48,558 nt of DNA from a virus, in the IMG/VR virus record IMGVR_UViG_3300033156_000256, positions 1 through 48,558 of that record. One strand, 5' to 3'. The number at the start of each line of letters is the position of its first letter. The first letter of the stretch is position 1. This document shows positions 29,420-38,225 of the stretch, piece after piece. Made by a program: the position numbers and the translations under genes. The notes beneath the pieces are model-generated. The model made no database searches. It worked only from the letters and a program-made list of their open reading frames with translations, and was not told the DNA's origin.

Positions 29420-29686
29420 ATGGCAACTAGGAGTAGGCTTCCCTGGGGACCTAGCAGGGAACCTAATTTTAAGGAGTGGAAGATAACTCGTCGTCCCAAG
29501 GGATTTATAAGACGAAAGAAGCAGAGGGCTCCTAATCGTTATGGTAGGGCGGTATACTACACTACCTTTTACCCTTCTGCTCCTCGTGTCAAGCCCGATT
29601 TGACTTATTCTAGTAAGTCTGGTCGTAAACGTCGTAGGACTAAATCTGCTCATCGTCGACGTAGGACTAGGCGTACTCGTAGGTAG
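29420..29686 (+). CDS. Very basic small protein 1 (QRAPNRYG motif)
   Basis: This 88-aa protein has an ATG after GGAGGAG. It is strongly basic, with an Arg/Lys-rich middle and end (RKRRRTKSAHRRRRTRRTRR). It contains KKQRAPNRYGRAVYYT at about residue 33, a motif found twice in the fourth gene of this run. It is disordered apart from that motif. It resembles protamine- or core-type DNA-neutralising proteins in composition only. Confidence 0.7.
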   Translation: MATRSRLPWGPSREPNFKEWKITRRPKGFIRRKKQRAPNRYGRAVYYTTFYPSAPRVKPDLTYSSKSGRKRRRTKSAHRRRRTRRTRR

Positions 29687-29704
29687 TTGGAAATAGGAGG
29701 AGAA

Positions 29705-29980
29705 ATGGTAACTAGACGTTATGTTAGGATTGGTGGGCGCGGGCGGCGTCGTACCCGACGGGCGGTTTCAACTGCTACTGGGGGGCCTGCTAGAAAACGT
29801 CGGTGGATGCCTCCTAATGTTCCGAGGCGTGGGCGTCCACCACGGATGCCTCCTGGCTGGCCTCATCCTTATCGGCCTAGGCCCAAGTCTAGAAAGGGAA
29901 GGACGGTGCGTCGTCCTAAGTATGGCAGGGTTACTAGGCGTGGTGTGCGAAGGACTAGAAGGGTGGCGCGTAGGCGGTAG
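29705..29980 (+). CDS. Very basic small protein 2 (35% Arg)
   Basis: This 91-aa protein starts at ATG 29705 behind GGAGGAG. It has 32 Arg and 4 Lys, and no Asp or Glu. Most of the rest is Pro, Gly, Thr and Val (RRGRPPRMPPGWPHPYRPRP). It carries no recognisable fold. Composition like that of protamines; probable DNA or RNA binding, perhaps in the virion (inference). Confidence 0.65.
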   Translation: MVTRRYVRIGGRGRRRTRRAVSTATGGPARKRRWMPPNVPRRGRPPRMPPGWPHPYRPRPKSRKGRTVRRPKYGRVTRRGVRRTRRVARRR

Positions 29981-29982
29981 AA

Positions 29983-30153
29983 ATGCCTTTTCGTAGCGAG
30001 AAACAGCGGCGCTATATGTGGTTGCATCACCCAGAGATAGCGCGGCGCTGGTCGAGAGAATACGGCTCTAAGCCTGTAAAGAGGAAGAAGAAGAGAAGAA
30101 AGAAGGGAAGAAGGAGGGCGAGGCGGAAGGGGAAGTGGCCTTCTCACACCTGA
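29983..30153 (+). CDS. Very basic small protein 3 (SEKQRRYMWLHHPEIA motif)
   Basis: This 56-aa protein starts at ATG 29983, 2 nt after the previous stop. The N-terminus MPFRSEKQRRYMWLHHPEIARRW fits a motif I know from many phage proteins (S-x-x-Q-R-R-[WY]-x-[WY]-x-x-HPEIA). The C-terminus is a Lys/Arg run (KPVKRKKKRRKKGRRRARRKGK). It is too short for common ORF cut-offs, but gene spacing and the motif make it convincing. Confidence 0.75.
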   Translation: MPFRSEKQRRYMWLHHPEIARRWSREYGSKPVKRKKKRRKKGRRRARRKGKWPSHT

Positions 30154-30193
30154 GAATCTCTCGAAGCTCGTCTCGCCCTCTTATGGAGGTGTG

Positions 30194-30559
30194 ATGGTAC
30201 AAAAGAGTAAGGGGCGTAGTACCCCTAGAAGGAAGCAGCGTGCTCCAAATAGGTATGGACAGAGCGTGTATTATACTCGTAGTAGGCGTCGTAGGAAAAC
30301 TAAGTCTGTTCCTGCGAGTCCTCGTAACCCCAAGGCTAAGTCTCGCCCTTCGTATAGGCAGACGTCGCGAAAGACGCGCTATCGTAGGCAGCGTGCTCCT
30401 AACCTTTATGGTAGTCCTGTTGGTTATACTATGTATGGTCCTGTAGTCTATCCTTATGTTCCTTGGGGAGGTTCTAGGTACGTTACTATACGTCATGGCG
30501 GTGTTTCTCGTGTTCCTCCTGCTGAGTTGCGGCGTCGTAGACAGATGGGGTGGTGGTAG
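30194..30559 (+). CDS. Very basic small protein 4 (two QRAPN-YG motifs)
   Basis: This 121-aa protein has ATG 30194 with GGAGGT just upstream. It has two copies of the motif seen in protein 1: KQRAPNRYGQSVYYT near residue 14 and RQRAPNLYGSPVGYT near 65, separated by an Arg/Ser/Lys-rich linker. A Tyr/Pro/Val-rich part (YTMYGPVVYPYVPWGG) and an RRRRQMGWW end follow. Only one acidic residue. It probably arose by duplication from the same unit as protein 1. Confidence 0.7.
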   Translation: MVQKSKGRSTPRRKQRAPNRYGQSVYYTRSRRRRKTKSVPASPRNPKAKSRPSYRQTSRKTRYRRQRAPNLYGSPVGYTMYGPVVYPYVPWGGSRYVTIRHGGVSRVPPAELRRRRQMGWW

Positions 30560-30562
30560 GTT

Positions 30563-30784
30563 ATGGCAAGACGGAAGAAGAGACGGCGTAAGGCGCACCC
30601 TGGTTTTAAGGCAGTGCAGTCGCAGATTGCGCGGCGGCAGGGTATTTCTAAAGAACGGGCTGGGGCTATTTTGGCGGCTGCTACGCGGCGGGCAAGCCCT
30701 GCGGCAAAGCGTCGTAATCCTCGTTTGAAGCGTGTGAAGGGAAAGCCTAAGAAAAAGAGACGGAGGCGGAGTAGTCGACGGTAG
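30563..30784 (+). CDS. Very basic small protein 5 (QGISKERAGAILAAATRRAS motif)
   Basis: This 73-aa protein abuts the terminase gene. A Lys/Arg run leads into a small helical unit F-K-A-V-x-x-x-I-A-R-x-Q-G-I-S-K-E-R-A-G-A-I-L-A (residues 15-40), then A-S-P-A-A-K-R-x-N-P-R-L-K-R-V, and a final basic tail. That helical unit recurs in phage proteins of many hosts (recollection). Likely DNA-binding, placed right before the packaging motor. Confidence 0.75.
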   Translation: MARRKKRRRKAHPGFKAVQSQIARRQGISKERAGAILAAATRRASPAAKRRNPRLKRVKGKPKKKRRRRSSRR

Positions 30785-32461
30785 ATGGCGGAAGCTGGAC
30801 TTCAGGGAATAGGGCATATACCCTATGAGAAGGATGAATACTGGGAGTATTGTGTAGACTATCTTGGGTATCAGTGTCTTACTAAGTCTGAAGTCTACGA
30901 GAGATTAGGGTATAAGCCTCTACCAACAATAGAGAAGATGCACCGCTCTCGTGCGATTCACCGCATTTTGGTGGGTGGAAACCGTGCGGGGAAGACGTAT
31001 GGTGCAATGATGGAGATTATTCCCTACCTGTTCTGGATAGGGACCCGTGGTTGGGTTGTCTCTGCCAATTACGAGATGGCTGAAGAGTTGAGGCGGAAGG
31101 TGGAGGATATTCTGACAGAGCGCGCTGGTATGGAGCGTGTTTTGAAGTCTACAGACCTTTCGCCCTGGCAGTTTAGCTACAGTCTCAAGAACCGTCTCTT
31201 TACGATGGGTACTGGCTCTTGGTTTCAGTTGAAGTCAGCGGAGTCGCCAGAATCTATGCATGCTGTTCCGTTGGATTGGATAGTGGTGGATGAGGCGGCT
31301 CTGTTGCCTTATATCTTGTATGATACTCGTTTAGTACCTCGTCTAGCTGACTCTGGTGGGTGGATTCTCTCTATTGGTACGTTTGAGTGGTTGCGGGGTG
31401 AATGGTTTGAGGAGTATTTTGATATAGGGCAGGTTGAGAACGACCTGAGCATTGAGTCATGGTCTCACCCTACAGAGGATAACTACCACGTCTATACGGC
31501 CAGAGGAGGGGAGACGCCAGAGGAAGTGGGCGCGGAGTATCACAAGAACTGGAAGAGGCTTGTAGAGGAAAACCCAGATGTCGAGTGGCCTCTGCGTCCT
31601 GGACAGCAGGTAATTATTTGGAATATCGACTTCGCCTGGTTGGAGGAGCAGCGCAAGCGCGTGCCCCCAGAGATTTTTGCTGCTCGTTATGAGGCGAAGC
31701 GAGCTACTAGTCCCTATATCGTCTTTCCTGATTGGAATATAGCGGATTTTGTTGATAAAGATAGGGCCTCTTTTGACCCAGAGCTTCCCGTCTTTCTTGC
31801 TGTGGACCCTGGTGGGACGTATGCTGTTGCAGCTTGTCAGTTTAAGAAGTTTCCTGATGTAGGCCAGGATAATGAGTTGACAGGTGGCTATTCTTTATGT
31901 ATAATAGATGAGGTGTATTTTCAGAGCACTGTTACGACACACGAAGTGTATGATGTTGTTTGTAATAGGGAGTGGTGGAGCAACGTAGCTAGGTGGTGTT
32001 ATCCTCACTGGCCTGGTATGCAGGGGGCTATTGATGTGGCTGCTAAGGAGCAGGCCAGGGTGTGGGAGCGTTTGGGGCATGAGGATGAGATTGTTCGTGG
32101 GCTGCATCTTATGAGGCAGAAGGTACAGCAGCAGGCTGGTATTCAGACTTTGCAGCATTTCTTGGATACCCATAGTATCTTTGTTCATCCTAGATGTACT
32201 TTTTGGAATCTGGAGATGCGGCGTTGGACATATCCGATTCCTGCGCTTCAGGGTGTCGAGACGGAGGACCCGCGAAAGTCTGAGCCGAAGGATGCTTGGA
32301 ACCATCTAGTAAAGGCAGTTATCTATTTGATTGTGAATCGTTATGGGTATTATGGGCGTAGCGGCTCTTCGGCGGTGGTTTCTCGTTTTGACGTTCGCTC
32401 TCGGCGTAAAGAGGCTAGAGAGGGCATGATGCGCGCTGTGGTAAGTAGGTTTAAGAAGTAG
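30785..32461 (+). CDS. terL: Terminase large subunit
   Basis: This 558-aa packaging motor ATPase-nuclease has ATG 30785, directly after the previous stop. Walker A is LVGGNRAGKT (residues 62-71), with an adenine-motif-like Q/Tyr region before it. Walker B is DWIVVDEA (164-171), and a coupling segment follows (SIGTFEW). The nuclease domain starts at FLAVDPGG near 340 (first catalytic Asp), with a later AIDVAAKEQAR region (second Asp) and a C-terminal WNHLVKAVIYLI helix. It is full length for the family. The basic small-protein run lies just before it and the portal 8 nt after it. Confidence 0.93.
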   Translation: MAEAGLQGIGHIPYEKDEYWEYCVDYLGYQCLTKSEVYERLGYKPLPTIEKMHRSRAIHRILVGGNRAGKTYGAMMEIIPYLFWIGTRGWVVSANYEMAEELRRKVEDILTERAGMERVLKSTDLSPWQFSYSLKNRLFTMGTGSWFQLKSAESPESMHAVPLDWIVVDEAALLPYILYDTRLVPRLADSGGWILSIGTFEWLRGEWFEEYFDIGQVENDLSIESWSHPTEDNYHVYTARGGETPEEVGAEYHKNWKRLVEENPDVEWPLRPGQQVIIWNIDFAWLEEQRKRVPPEIFAARYEAKRATSPYIVFPDWNIADFVDKDRASFDPELPVFLAVDPGGTYAVAACQFKKFPDVGQDNELTGGYSLCIIDEVYFQSTVTTHEVYDVVCNREWWSNVARWCYPHWPGMQGAIDVAAKEQARVWERLGHEDEIVRGLHLMRQKVQQQAGIQTLQHFLDTHSIFVHPRCTFWNLEMRRWTYPIPALQGVETEDPRKSEPKDAWNHLVKAVIYLIVNRYGYYGRSGSSAVVSRFDVRSRRKEAREGMMRAVVSRFKK

Positions 32462-32468
32462 AGGGAAG

Positions 32469-34277
32469 ATGACGATACAAACAGTTGATGATTTGCAAGT
32501 CAAGCTCCGTGATTTGGAGAGCTTCTATATGCAGCGCAACCAGAATATGCTCGCTTGGCGAGACTTGTATTTCATGCGCAAAGAGGCTGTCTGGTTTGAT
32601 GAGAATGGGCTGTATGTCGACCCAGAGCCAGACGAAGAGCGGATTGTGCTGCCTGTTGGTTACAATGTTGTAGAAGGCTTCCGAGAGCTTCTCTTAACGA
32701 AGCCCCCTGTAATCTCGGTGCCTCCTCCGACTGTTGAGGGGCAGATGCTGGTGCAGGCCGAGCACAACGAGCGTGCGCTTTTCGCCATCTGGGATAGGGC
32801 GCACATTTATGAGCGTCTAGTGGACAGCTTGTGGCATGGGCTAGTAGATGGCTGGGGCGTCTTGCAGGTGGTGTGGGATGCTTCGCAAATGGATGAGAGC
32901 GGCTCTCCTATCGTTGTTTTGCATCACGACCCGTACAATGTTTATGCTCTTCCTGGTGATGTTCCTGATACTTGGAAGTATGTGATTCATGCTTACCCTC
33001 GGTTGGTGGGACATATCAAGGAGGAGTGGCTTAGTAAGGTGCGAGATAAACGCAAGCGTGCGACGCGCATTGCGGAGGATGCTTTTGAGGGTTTGAAAGA
33101 TACGGAAGAGGTTACCTTTATCGACTATTGGGACGATACAATTAATGCCGTTGCTCTCTCCTTTACAGCGGATGATGGTAGGGGAGGTACGGTGTTGGAG
33201 ACTCGCTGGATAAAGGAGCCTACGAAGCACGGTTATGGCTTCCTTCCCTGGGAGATTTATCTTCCCTGTCGTCTGCCTTTCCGTACTGTAGGCGAGCGTA
33301 TGGGGGTGGGTATTCTCTACGTTATTGAGGAGATTGTAAAGTATCTTTCTCGACTGGTGAGCCAGAAGGCTACGATGGTAGGACGCTATCAGGACCCGCC
33401 GTTGGTAACGAAAACGGAGCTTGGGCCTGATTTTGAGCCAGTTAGAACGGAGCGGGGGATGCACTTGCGGTTGCGTATTGAAGAGGATGCACAGTATTTG
33501 CAGCACCCTGGCCCGATGCCGCAGATTGATTCCTTGAGTGTGCAGATAGCGGAGCAGATTGAGGCGTCTTCTCTCCCCCGCGCCTTGCAGGGAATGTATG
33601 TTGGCTCGATTTCTGGTATTGCTATGTCGCTGTTGCGTAACCCGACACTGATGAAGGTGGCTTTTCGTCAGGCAGCTATTGAGCGTGCTGCTGAGTCGTT
33701 GAACGTCAAGATTTTGAAGCTCCTGGAGCGTAAGCTAACGAAGCCGTTGTATCTCTGGGGCCGAGGGCCGACTGGTGAGGGTATTGATGTAATGATTGAC
33801 CCTGACAAGATTAGTGGTTACTATCGTAACGAGGTGAAGCTCTCGGCTAGTCTGCCAACGGATGATGCTAATACGGTTAACATGTTGGCGTCGTTGGTGC
33901 AATTGCAGATTATCAGTCGTCAGACGGCACGAGATGTGGCGCAGCAGACGCTACACGATTTGGTGCCTCAGTCGCTGATAGACGAAGAGGAGAGGATATT
34001 GGCTGAGATGATTTGGAATGACCCAGGGATGATTCAATCTCTAGCGCAAGCTGCTGCGCAGAAGTTGCAGTTGGCTTATCTTCCCAAGGGTGAGAATCCG
34101 CGTGGGGGCTATGGTGAGAAAGAGGTGACGATGCCCGCTCCTACGCTTCCGTCTCAAACGCCTGGGATGCCAGGCGGCAATACGCAGCCGAGCATGACGC
34201 AGAGGCTGCAAGAGATGGCTCAGCGCATAGCTCCGACAGGCGCAATTAGTAGACTTGTTGAGGAGAAGGTTCAATAG
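32469..34277 (+). CDS. Portal protein
   Basis: This 602-aa protein forms the dodecameric ring at the capsid vertex that DNA passes through. N-terminal helices (VKLRDLESFYMQRNQNMLAWRDLYFM) precede the wing/stem region; YNVVEGFRELLLTKPPVISVPP is the kind of segment seen in many portals, and the following HNERALFAIWDRA and W-G-V-L-Q-V-V-W-D segments also fit. A long helical portion (AEQIEASSLPRALQGMYVGSISGIAMSLLR) is likely stem/tunnel. A Pro/Gln/Gly-rich tail ends it. Size and position after TerL are normal for short-tailed phage portals. Family assignment is by layout and general pattern. Confidence 0.85.
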   Translation: MTIQTVDDLQVKLRDLESFYMQRNQNMLAWRDLYFMRKEAVWFDENGLYVDPEPDEERIVLPVGYNVVEGFRELLLTKPPVISVPPPTVEGQMLVQAEHNERALFAIWDRAHIYERLVDSLWHGLVDGWGVLQVVWDASQMDESGSPIVVLHHDPYNVYALPGDVPDTWKYVIHAYPRLVGHIKEEWLSKVRDKRKRATRIAEDAFEGLKDTEEVTFIDYWDDTINAVALSFTADDGRGGTVLETRWIKEPTKHGYGFLPWEIYLPCRLPFRTVGERMGVGILYVIEEIVKYLSRLVSQKATMVGRYQDPPLVTKTELGPDFEPVRTERGMHLRLRIEEDAQYLQHPGPMPQIDSLSVQIAEQIEASSLPRALQGMYVGSISGIAMSLLRNPTLMKVAFRQAAIERAAESLNVKILKLLERKLTKPLYLWGRGPTGEGIDVMIDPDKISGYYRNEVKLSASLPTDDANTVNMLASLVQLQIISRQTARDVAQQTLHDLVPQSLIDEEERILAEMIWNDPGMIQSLAQAAAQKLQLAYLPKGENPRGGYGEKEVTMPAPTLPSQTPGMPGGNTQPSMTQRLQEMAQRIAPTGAISRLVEEKVQ

Positions 34278-34534
34278 TGTTATCGGATAAGGCTCTGACT
34301 CGTGCTCAAGGGACGATAGAGAATGCGATGCGTCATCTTCAAGAGAGGTTTCCGATGCAGTCGGAACCTCAGCGTCAGCGTTTGACTAAGGACCAGCAGT
34401 TGGAGCTGTTTATGAATATGAGTGATGGAGATTTGGAGATTCTGCGTCAGAAGAAGGGAGATGCAGAGTTTAAGAGGTATGTGGAAGCGATGCTACGTTT
34501 AGCAAGGAGTAGAGGATATGGCGCTACCTTATGA
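34277..34534 (+). CDS. Small helical protein after the portal, hypothetical
   Basis: This 85-aa protein has a GTG start overlapping the portal stop by one base, and overlaps the next gene by 17 nt. Helical and charged (RAQGTIENAMRHLQERF, DQQLELFMNMSDGDLEILRQKKG, FKRYVEAMLRLARSR). The spacing and size would suit a small virion or assembly factor. No family is recognised. Confidence 0.7.
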   Translation: MLSDKALTRAQGTIENAMRHLQERFPMQSEPQRQRLTKDQQLELFMNMSDGDLEILRQKKGDAEFKRYVEAMLRLARSRGYGATL

Positions 34535-37500
34535 GGAGTTTCTGTATCTATTAGAAGATGAGGAAGAAAAGAAGAAGAAAGAGGAGAAGGCTAAGAAACG
34601 TCGTCGTGCTGGTCGCGGCGAGGTAGAGGGCGCTACTACTGAAGAGGTAGAGCGAGAGCAGACTAGAAAGGCTCAGGAGTCTAAGAAGCGGCGAGAAGAA
34701 AAGAAGAAAGCTGAGCCTAAACCTCAGCCTAAGCCCCAACCCAAATCTAAGCCTAAATCGAAGCCTAAGCCCAAAGGGAGAGCGAAAGAAGAGAAGGGGC
34801 CGAGGAAGCGTAAGGCGGATGAGTTAACAGAGAAGGATAAGAGACTTCTCAGTTCGATGATGATGGATATGGCTAGATATGTGGCTCAGTGGTGGGCTAA
34901 ACAACATGCTAGTCCAGAGGAGTATGGTAGGAATCCTATTGATTGGACAAGAGACCAAGTTAAGCGTCTTCTTGGTAAAGATGATGATAATGAGCCTCCC
35001 ACTGGCGGTGTTGGTGGTGGGGGCGGGCTTGTGGAGCTTCCTGAGTGGGAGCAGAATCTGGACAACATCGGTATGGCTCTTGCTCTTCTTGGGACTCTCG
35101 GCTCCGCTGGTCTGGGAGCGCCTGCTCTTGCTGCCGCTGCCGCAGGTTTCACGCCTCCTTCTCTTGAGGATTATGTTCCTGAGATGGCTGAGATGTGGAA
35201 GAACCTGGAGTGGTTGCAGGAGGCTAGAAAGCAGGAGGTTCCTGAGTATAGGTACGAAGACCTTCCCTTCTCTCCTAACGAGGCGTCTGATTTGTCTGAG
35301 GCGTATAGGGCCTGGCAGGAGTGGGCAAGTTCAGTAGGCGAAGGCTATAACCAGCCAGGCTATCAGCCCTATGAGCCTTTGTTGTCGCTTCTTGGTATGG
35401 AACCTCCTCAAGGAGTGGAAGATTGGTTTCCTCTTTCTGCTACAGAACCACTATCTGGTGCGCAGACTTTAGAGCTTCCTCCTTGGTTCCCTGAAAGCGC
35501 GGGCGTGCCTGAAGGAGAGCCTCTTGCGTTACCTGAAGGTGGTGAAGAGGGAGTGGGGAGTGAGGGAGGAGAAGGCGGGGACGAGGGCATTCCACCCTCT
35601 CTTATTAGCCCTCCTCTTCCGCCATTTGGTGGTATAGGGGAGTTGGTGGCGTATTTCGCTAAGCAAGGGCAGCAGCCTTTCCCTGAGCCTCTGCCTGGTC
35701 AGCCTGAGATTTTCCCGTGGCTTGTCACGCCAACTGGTGTGGGAGGTTTCACGGCGTTTCCTTGGTTGAATACTGAAGATGCGGCGGCTCCTGTGCCAGA
35801 GCCAGAGTTTCCTGCGTTTGACTATAGTGAAATGCCTGAGCCGTCGAAGGGTGCGTTTGAGGCTCCTGAGACAGTTACTCCGCAGGAAGTGTATGACTTG
35901 TTGAGTACTATCATGCCCGAAGGGTTAGAGACTCCTCCAGAAGCGCCCGCTCCTCAAGGGGTGTATGAGGCGCTTAGTGGCCTGGTCCCTGAAGGATTAG
36001 AAACTCCGCCTGAAATTGTCACTCCTCAAGAAGTGTATGACTTGCTTAGTACTATTATGCCTGAGCGTATGGAGCAGCCGCCTCAGCCAGAGCGTCCAGT
36101 GATGCCTGAAGAGACGATGCCTATAAGTTCGTATGAGGGCTGGATGCCTAAGCTGCTGGAGACTCCTCCTCAAACAGTGACGCCTCAGGAGGTGTATGAG
36201 ACGTTAAGTAGTTTGCTTCCTGAGCGTATGGAGCAGGCCCCTGTTGTGGTGGAGGGTGCCGATTTTGGAGAAGCTCCAGTGGTGTCTCCTGGTGGTGGAG
36301 AGATTCCTATTGAGACAGGGCCTACTGGTGGTGCTGTTCCATTTGTTGGAGAGCTTCCTGAAGGTGCCGAAGCTCCTCCTGTAGTAACAGAAGCTGGACA
36401 GGTTCCTATTGAAACTGGTGCTAGTGGTAGTGGGGTGGGTATGTGGTTGAATCTGCCACAGACTGGACCCGTCTTTATTCCGTTTGAGTATCAGCAAGAG
36501 ATGTTTCAGGGAGGTGTGCAGGCTATCGTTCCTGAGACTGGGCCTTATGGTGAGCCTATATCTGAGCCTGTAGTTGGTACTTGGTTAGTTTCGCCAGAAG
36601 TAGGCCCTGTCTTCCTTCCTATTTCTTCTCCTGAGAGGATGGAGACTGTTGTGGATAGGCCCGTAATGCCAGAGGAGACGATGCCTGTAACTTCGTATGA
36701 GGGCTGGGTGCCTGAGTTGTTGCAGACTCCTCCCCAGCCTACTGGACAGCCTGAGCCTTTCGTGGAATATCAGTTGATGTCTGTTATTCCTGAAGGATTG
36801 GAAATGCCATTGGCTCCTCCAACAGCTACCCCCCAAGTGACGGGGGAGGCTACGGTAGGTGCTGGTATTATGCCTCCTGAGCAACAACAGCAATATCTGC
36901 CTTTTGTTCAGGCTGGTGCGCAGCCTCCAGTAACTGGACAGGCTACAGTGGATGCTGGTGTTGTGCCTTCTGTGACTGGGCAGGCGACTGTAGGTGCAGG
37001 TATTGTGCCTAGTTCTGCGCCTTCTGTGGATGAGATTGCTGGAATAATGGGCGGTGCTGATAAAGAACAGCAGGAAGCTCCTCCTCCTATTCCGCCTGAG
37101 CCAGGTGCTGGTGTTCAACCCCCTGTTGGTGGTGGCGGCGGTGTCCAACCTCCTGGGACTGGTGGGGGGAGAGGTACCACTCCAGTGCCTAGTAGAGGAA
37201 GAGAGGCTGCTCCAGTATCTAATAGAGGAAGGGAGGCTGTTCCAGTGCCTAATAGGGGGAGAGAAGCTAAAGAGCTTCCGCCAGGGGTTGTTGGTCAGCC
37301 CGTTCCACCTGAGCCTGTTGGTGGTGTTGTAGGTGAGCCTGCTAGTGGTGTGATAGAACCAAGAGCAATTAGTACTGCTACTGGTGAGGCTTCTACTGCT
37401 GGCGGGGCAAGAGTCTGGAATGCGCCCCAGGCTGTGTCAGGGGGCTTTAGGCCAGGTAGGGCGACGTTCTGGCCTTGGGTGCCAGAGGATATTGTGAACA

Positions 37501-38225
37501 GCCAGGGGGAGCAGTATGCGAAGGCCCAAGACCCGTATCGTGCTGGTCGAGAAGACCAGGTATATGAGTATTGGGACCCGCTGACGGGGCAATTTTATCG
37601 TATAGATGCCCAGACTGGTGAGACGCTGACGCGAGAAGAGTACTATCGTCGTTACCATCCTGAGTACTATCAGAAAGTTTATGTTGAAGGGCGGGGAAAC
37701 CCCCCACCTCCAGAGTCACCAGTGCCATCTAATCCTCCTGCTCCTCAGAACGTCCCGAATTACGGATATGGTAGTGGTGGTTGGGGCGGGGGTGCTACGC
37801 CCGCTACACAGTCTGATATTGGCTCGCTTGCCTGGTGGCCAACCTCTTCCTCGATTCAGCCTCTCTTGCGGGGCTGGGCGAGCTGGTTGAAAGAGTTGCT
37901 TGAATCGTCTCCTGAGATGCCACCAAACCCGTTTGCGATGGACAACGAGGCGATGGCTGCTCTCTCTAATATCGACGCCAGCGGGCCTGGTGTGTATCCA
38001 GGTTATTCGACGAGTTTGGAGGTGATACAAGATTTGCAGCGTCGTTTGGGTATTGAGTTTGGAGAAGATGAAGGGCCGCTAAGTATGTGGCAGAGGGTGA
38101 TTAATGCTATTCCGAGAGCGGGTTTAGCAGAACAGCAGATGTTGGCGTCGCTCAGATACGACCCTAATACGAAGTCGTGGTATTCAGTAGACATTGGACA
38201 GTTGTTGAATCCTAAGTATACGTAA
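34518..38225 (+). CDS. 1235-aa Pro/Glu-rich repeat protein, probable internal virion protein
   Basis: The N-terminal part (residues 10-110) is a Lys/Glu/Arg stretch with a K-P-K-P ladder. The middle is Pro/Glu/Gly-rich. Several copies of a unit containing PQ-[EG]-VY-[DE]-x-L-S-x-[IL]-[MLV]-P-E occur at about 35875-36235, with an EETMP-[IV]-[ST]-SYEGW-[MV]-P segment repeated near 36110 and 36670. VTGxATVxAG is present three times (36834-37000), and N/S-RGREA three times (37190-37270). The C-terminal 260 residues look folded. No enzyme motif is visible. Sitting between portal and scaffold, it is likely a flexible internal or ejected protein. Confidence 0.75.
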   Translation: MALPYEEFLYLLEDEEEKKKKEEKAKKRRRAGRGEVEGATTEEVEREQTRKAQESKKRREEKKKAEPKPQPKPQPKSKPKSKPKPKGRAKEEKGPRKRKADELTEKDKRLLSSMMMDMARYVAQWWAKQHASPEEYGRNPIDWTRDQVKRLLGKDDDNEPPTGGVGGGGGLVELPEWEQNLDNIGMALALLGTLGSAGLGAPALAAAAAGFTPPSLEDYVPEMAEMWKNLEWLQEARKQEVPEYRYEDLPFSPNEASDLSEAYRAWQEWASSVGEGYNQPGYQPYEPLLSLLGMEPPQGVEDWFPLSATEPLSGAQTLELPPWFPESAGVPEGEPLALPEGGEEGVGSEGGEGGDEGIPPSLISPPLPPFGGIGELVAYFAKQGQQPFPEPLPGQPEIFPWLVTPTGVGGFTAFPWLNTEDAAAPVPEPEFPAFDYSEMPEPSKGAFEAPETVTPQEVYDLLSTIMPEGLETPPEAPAPQGVYEALSGLVPEGLETPPEIVTPQEVYDLLSTIMPERMEQPPQPERPVMPEETMPISSYEGWMPKLLETPPQTVTPQEVYETLSSLLPERMEQAPVVVEGADFGEAPVVSPGGGEIPIETGPTGGAVPFVGELPEGAEAPPVVTEAGQVPIETGASGSGVGMWLNLPQTGPVFIPFEYQQEMFQGGVQAIVPETGPYGEPISEPVVGTWLVSPEVGPVFLPISSPERMETVVDRPVMPEETMPVTSYEGWVPELLQTPPQPTGQPEPFVEYQLMSVIPEGLEMPLAPPTATPQVTGEATVGAGIMPPEQQQQYLPFVQAGAQPPVTGQATVDAGVVPSVTGQATVGAGIVPSSAPSVDEIAGIMGGADKEQQEAPPPIPPEPGAGVQPPVGGGGGVQPPGTGGGRGTTPVPSRGREAAPVSNRGREAVPVPNRGREAKELPPGVVGQPVPPEPVGGVVGEPASGVIEPRAISTATGEASTAGGARVWNAPQAVSGGFRPGRATFWPWVPEDIVNSQGEQYAKAQDPYRAGREDQVYEYWDPLTGQFYRIDAQTGETLTREEYYRRYHPEYYQKVYVEGRGNPPPPESPVPSNPPAPQNVPNYGYGSGGWGGGATPATQSDIGSLAWWPTSSSIQPLLRGWASWLKELLESSPEMPPNPFAMDNEAMAALSNIDASGPGVYPGYSTSLEVIQDLQRRLGIEFGEDEGPLSMWQRVINAIPRAGLAEQQMLASLRYDPNTKSWYSVDIGQLLNPKYT

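Noticed and set aside
30068-30817. 249-codon minus-strand frame opposite the basic protein genes
   Set aside because: Arises from the Arg-rich codons of the plus-strand genes; no ribosome site or leftward promoter.
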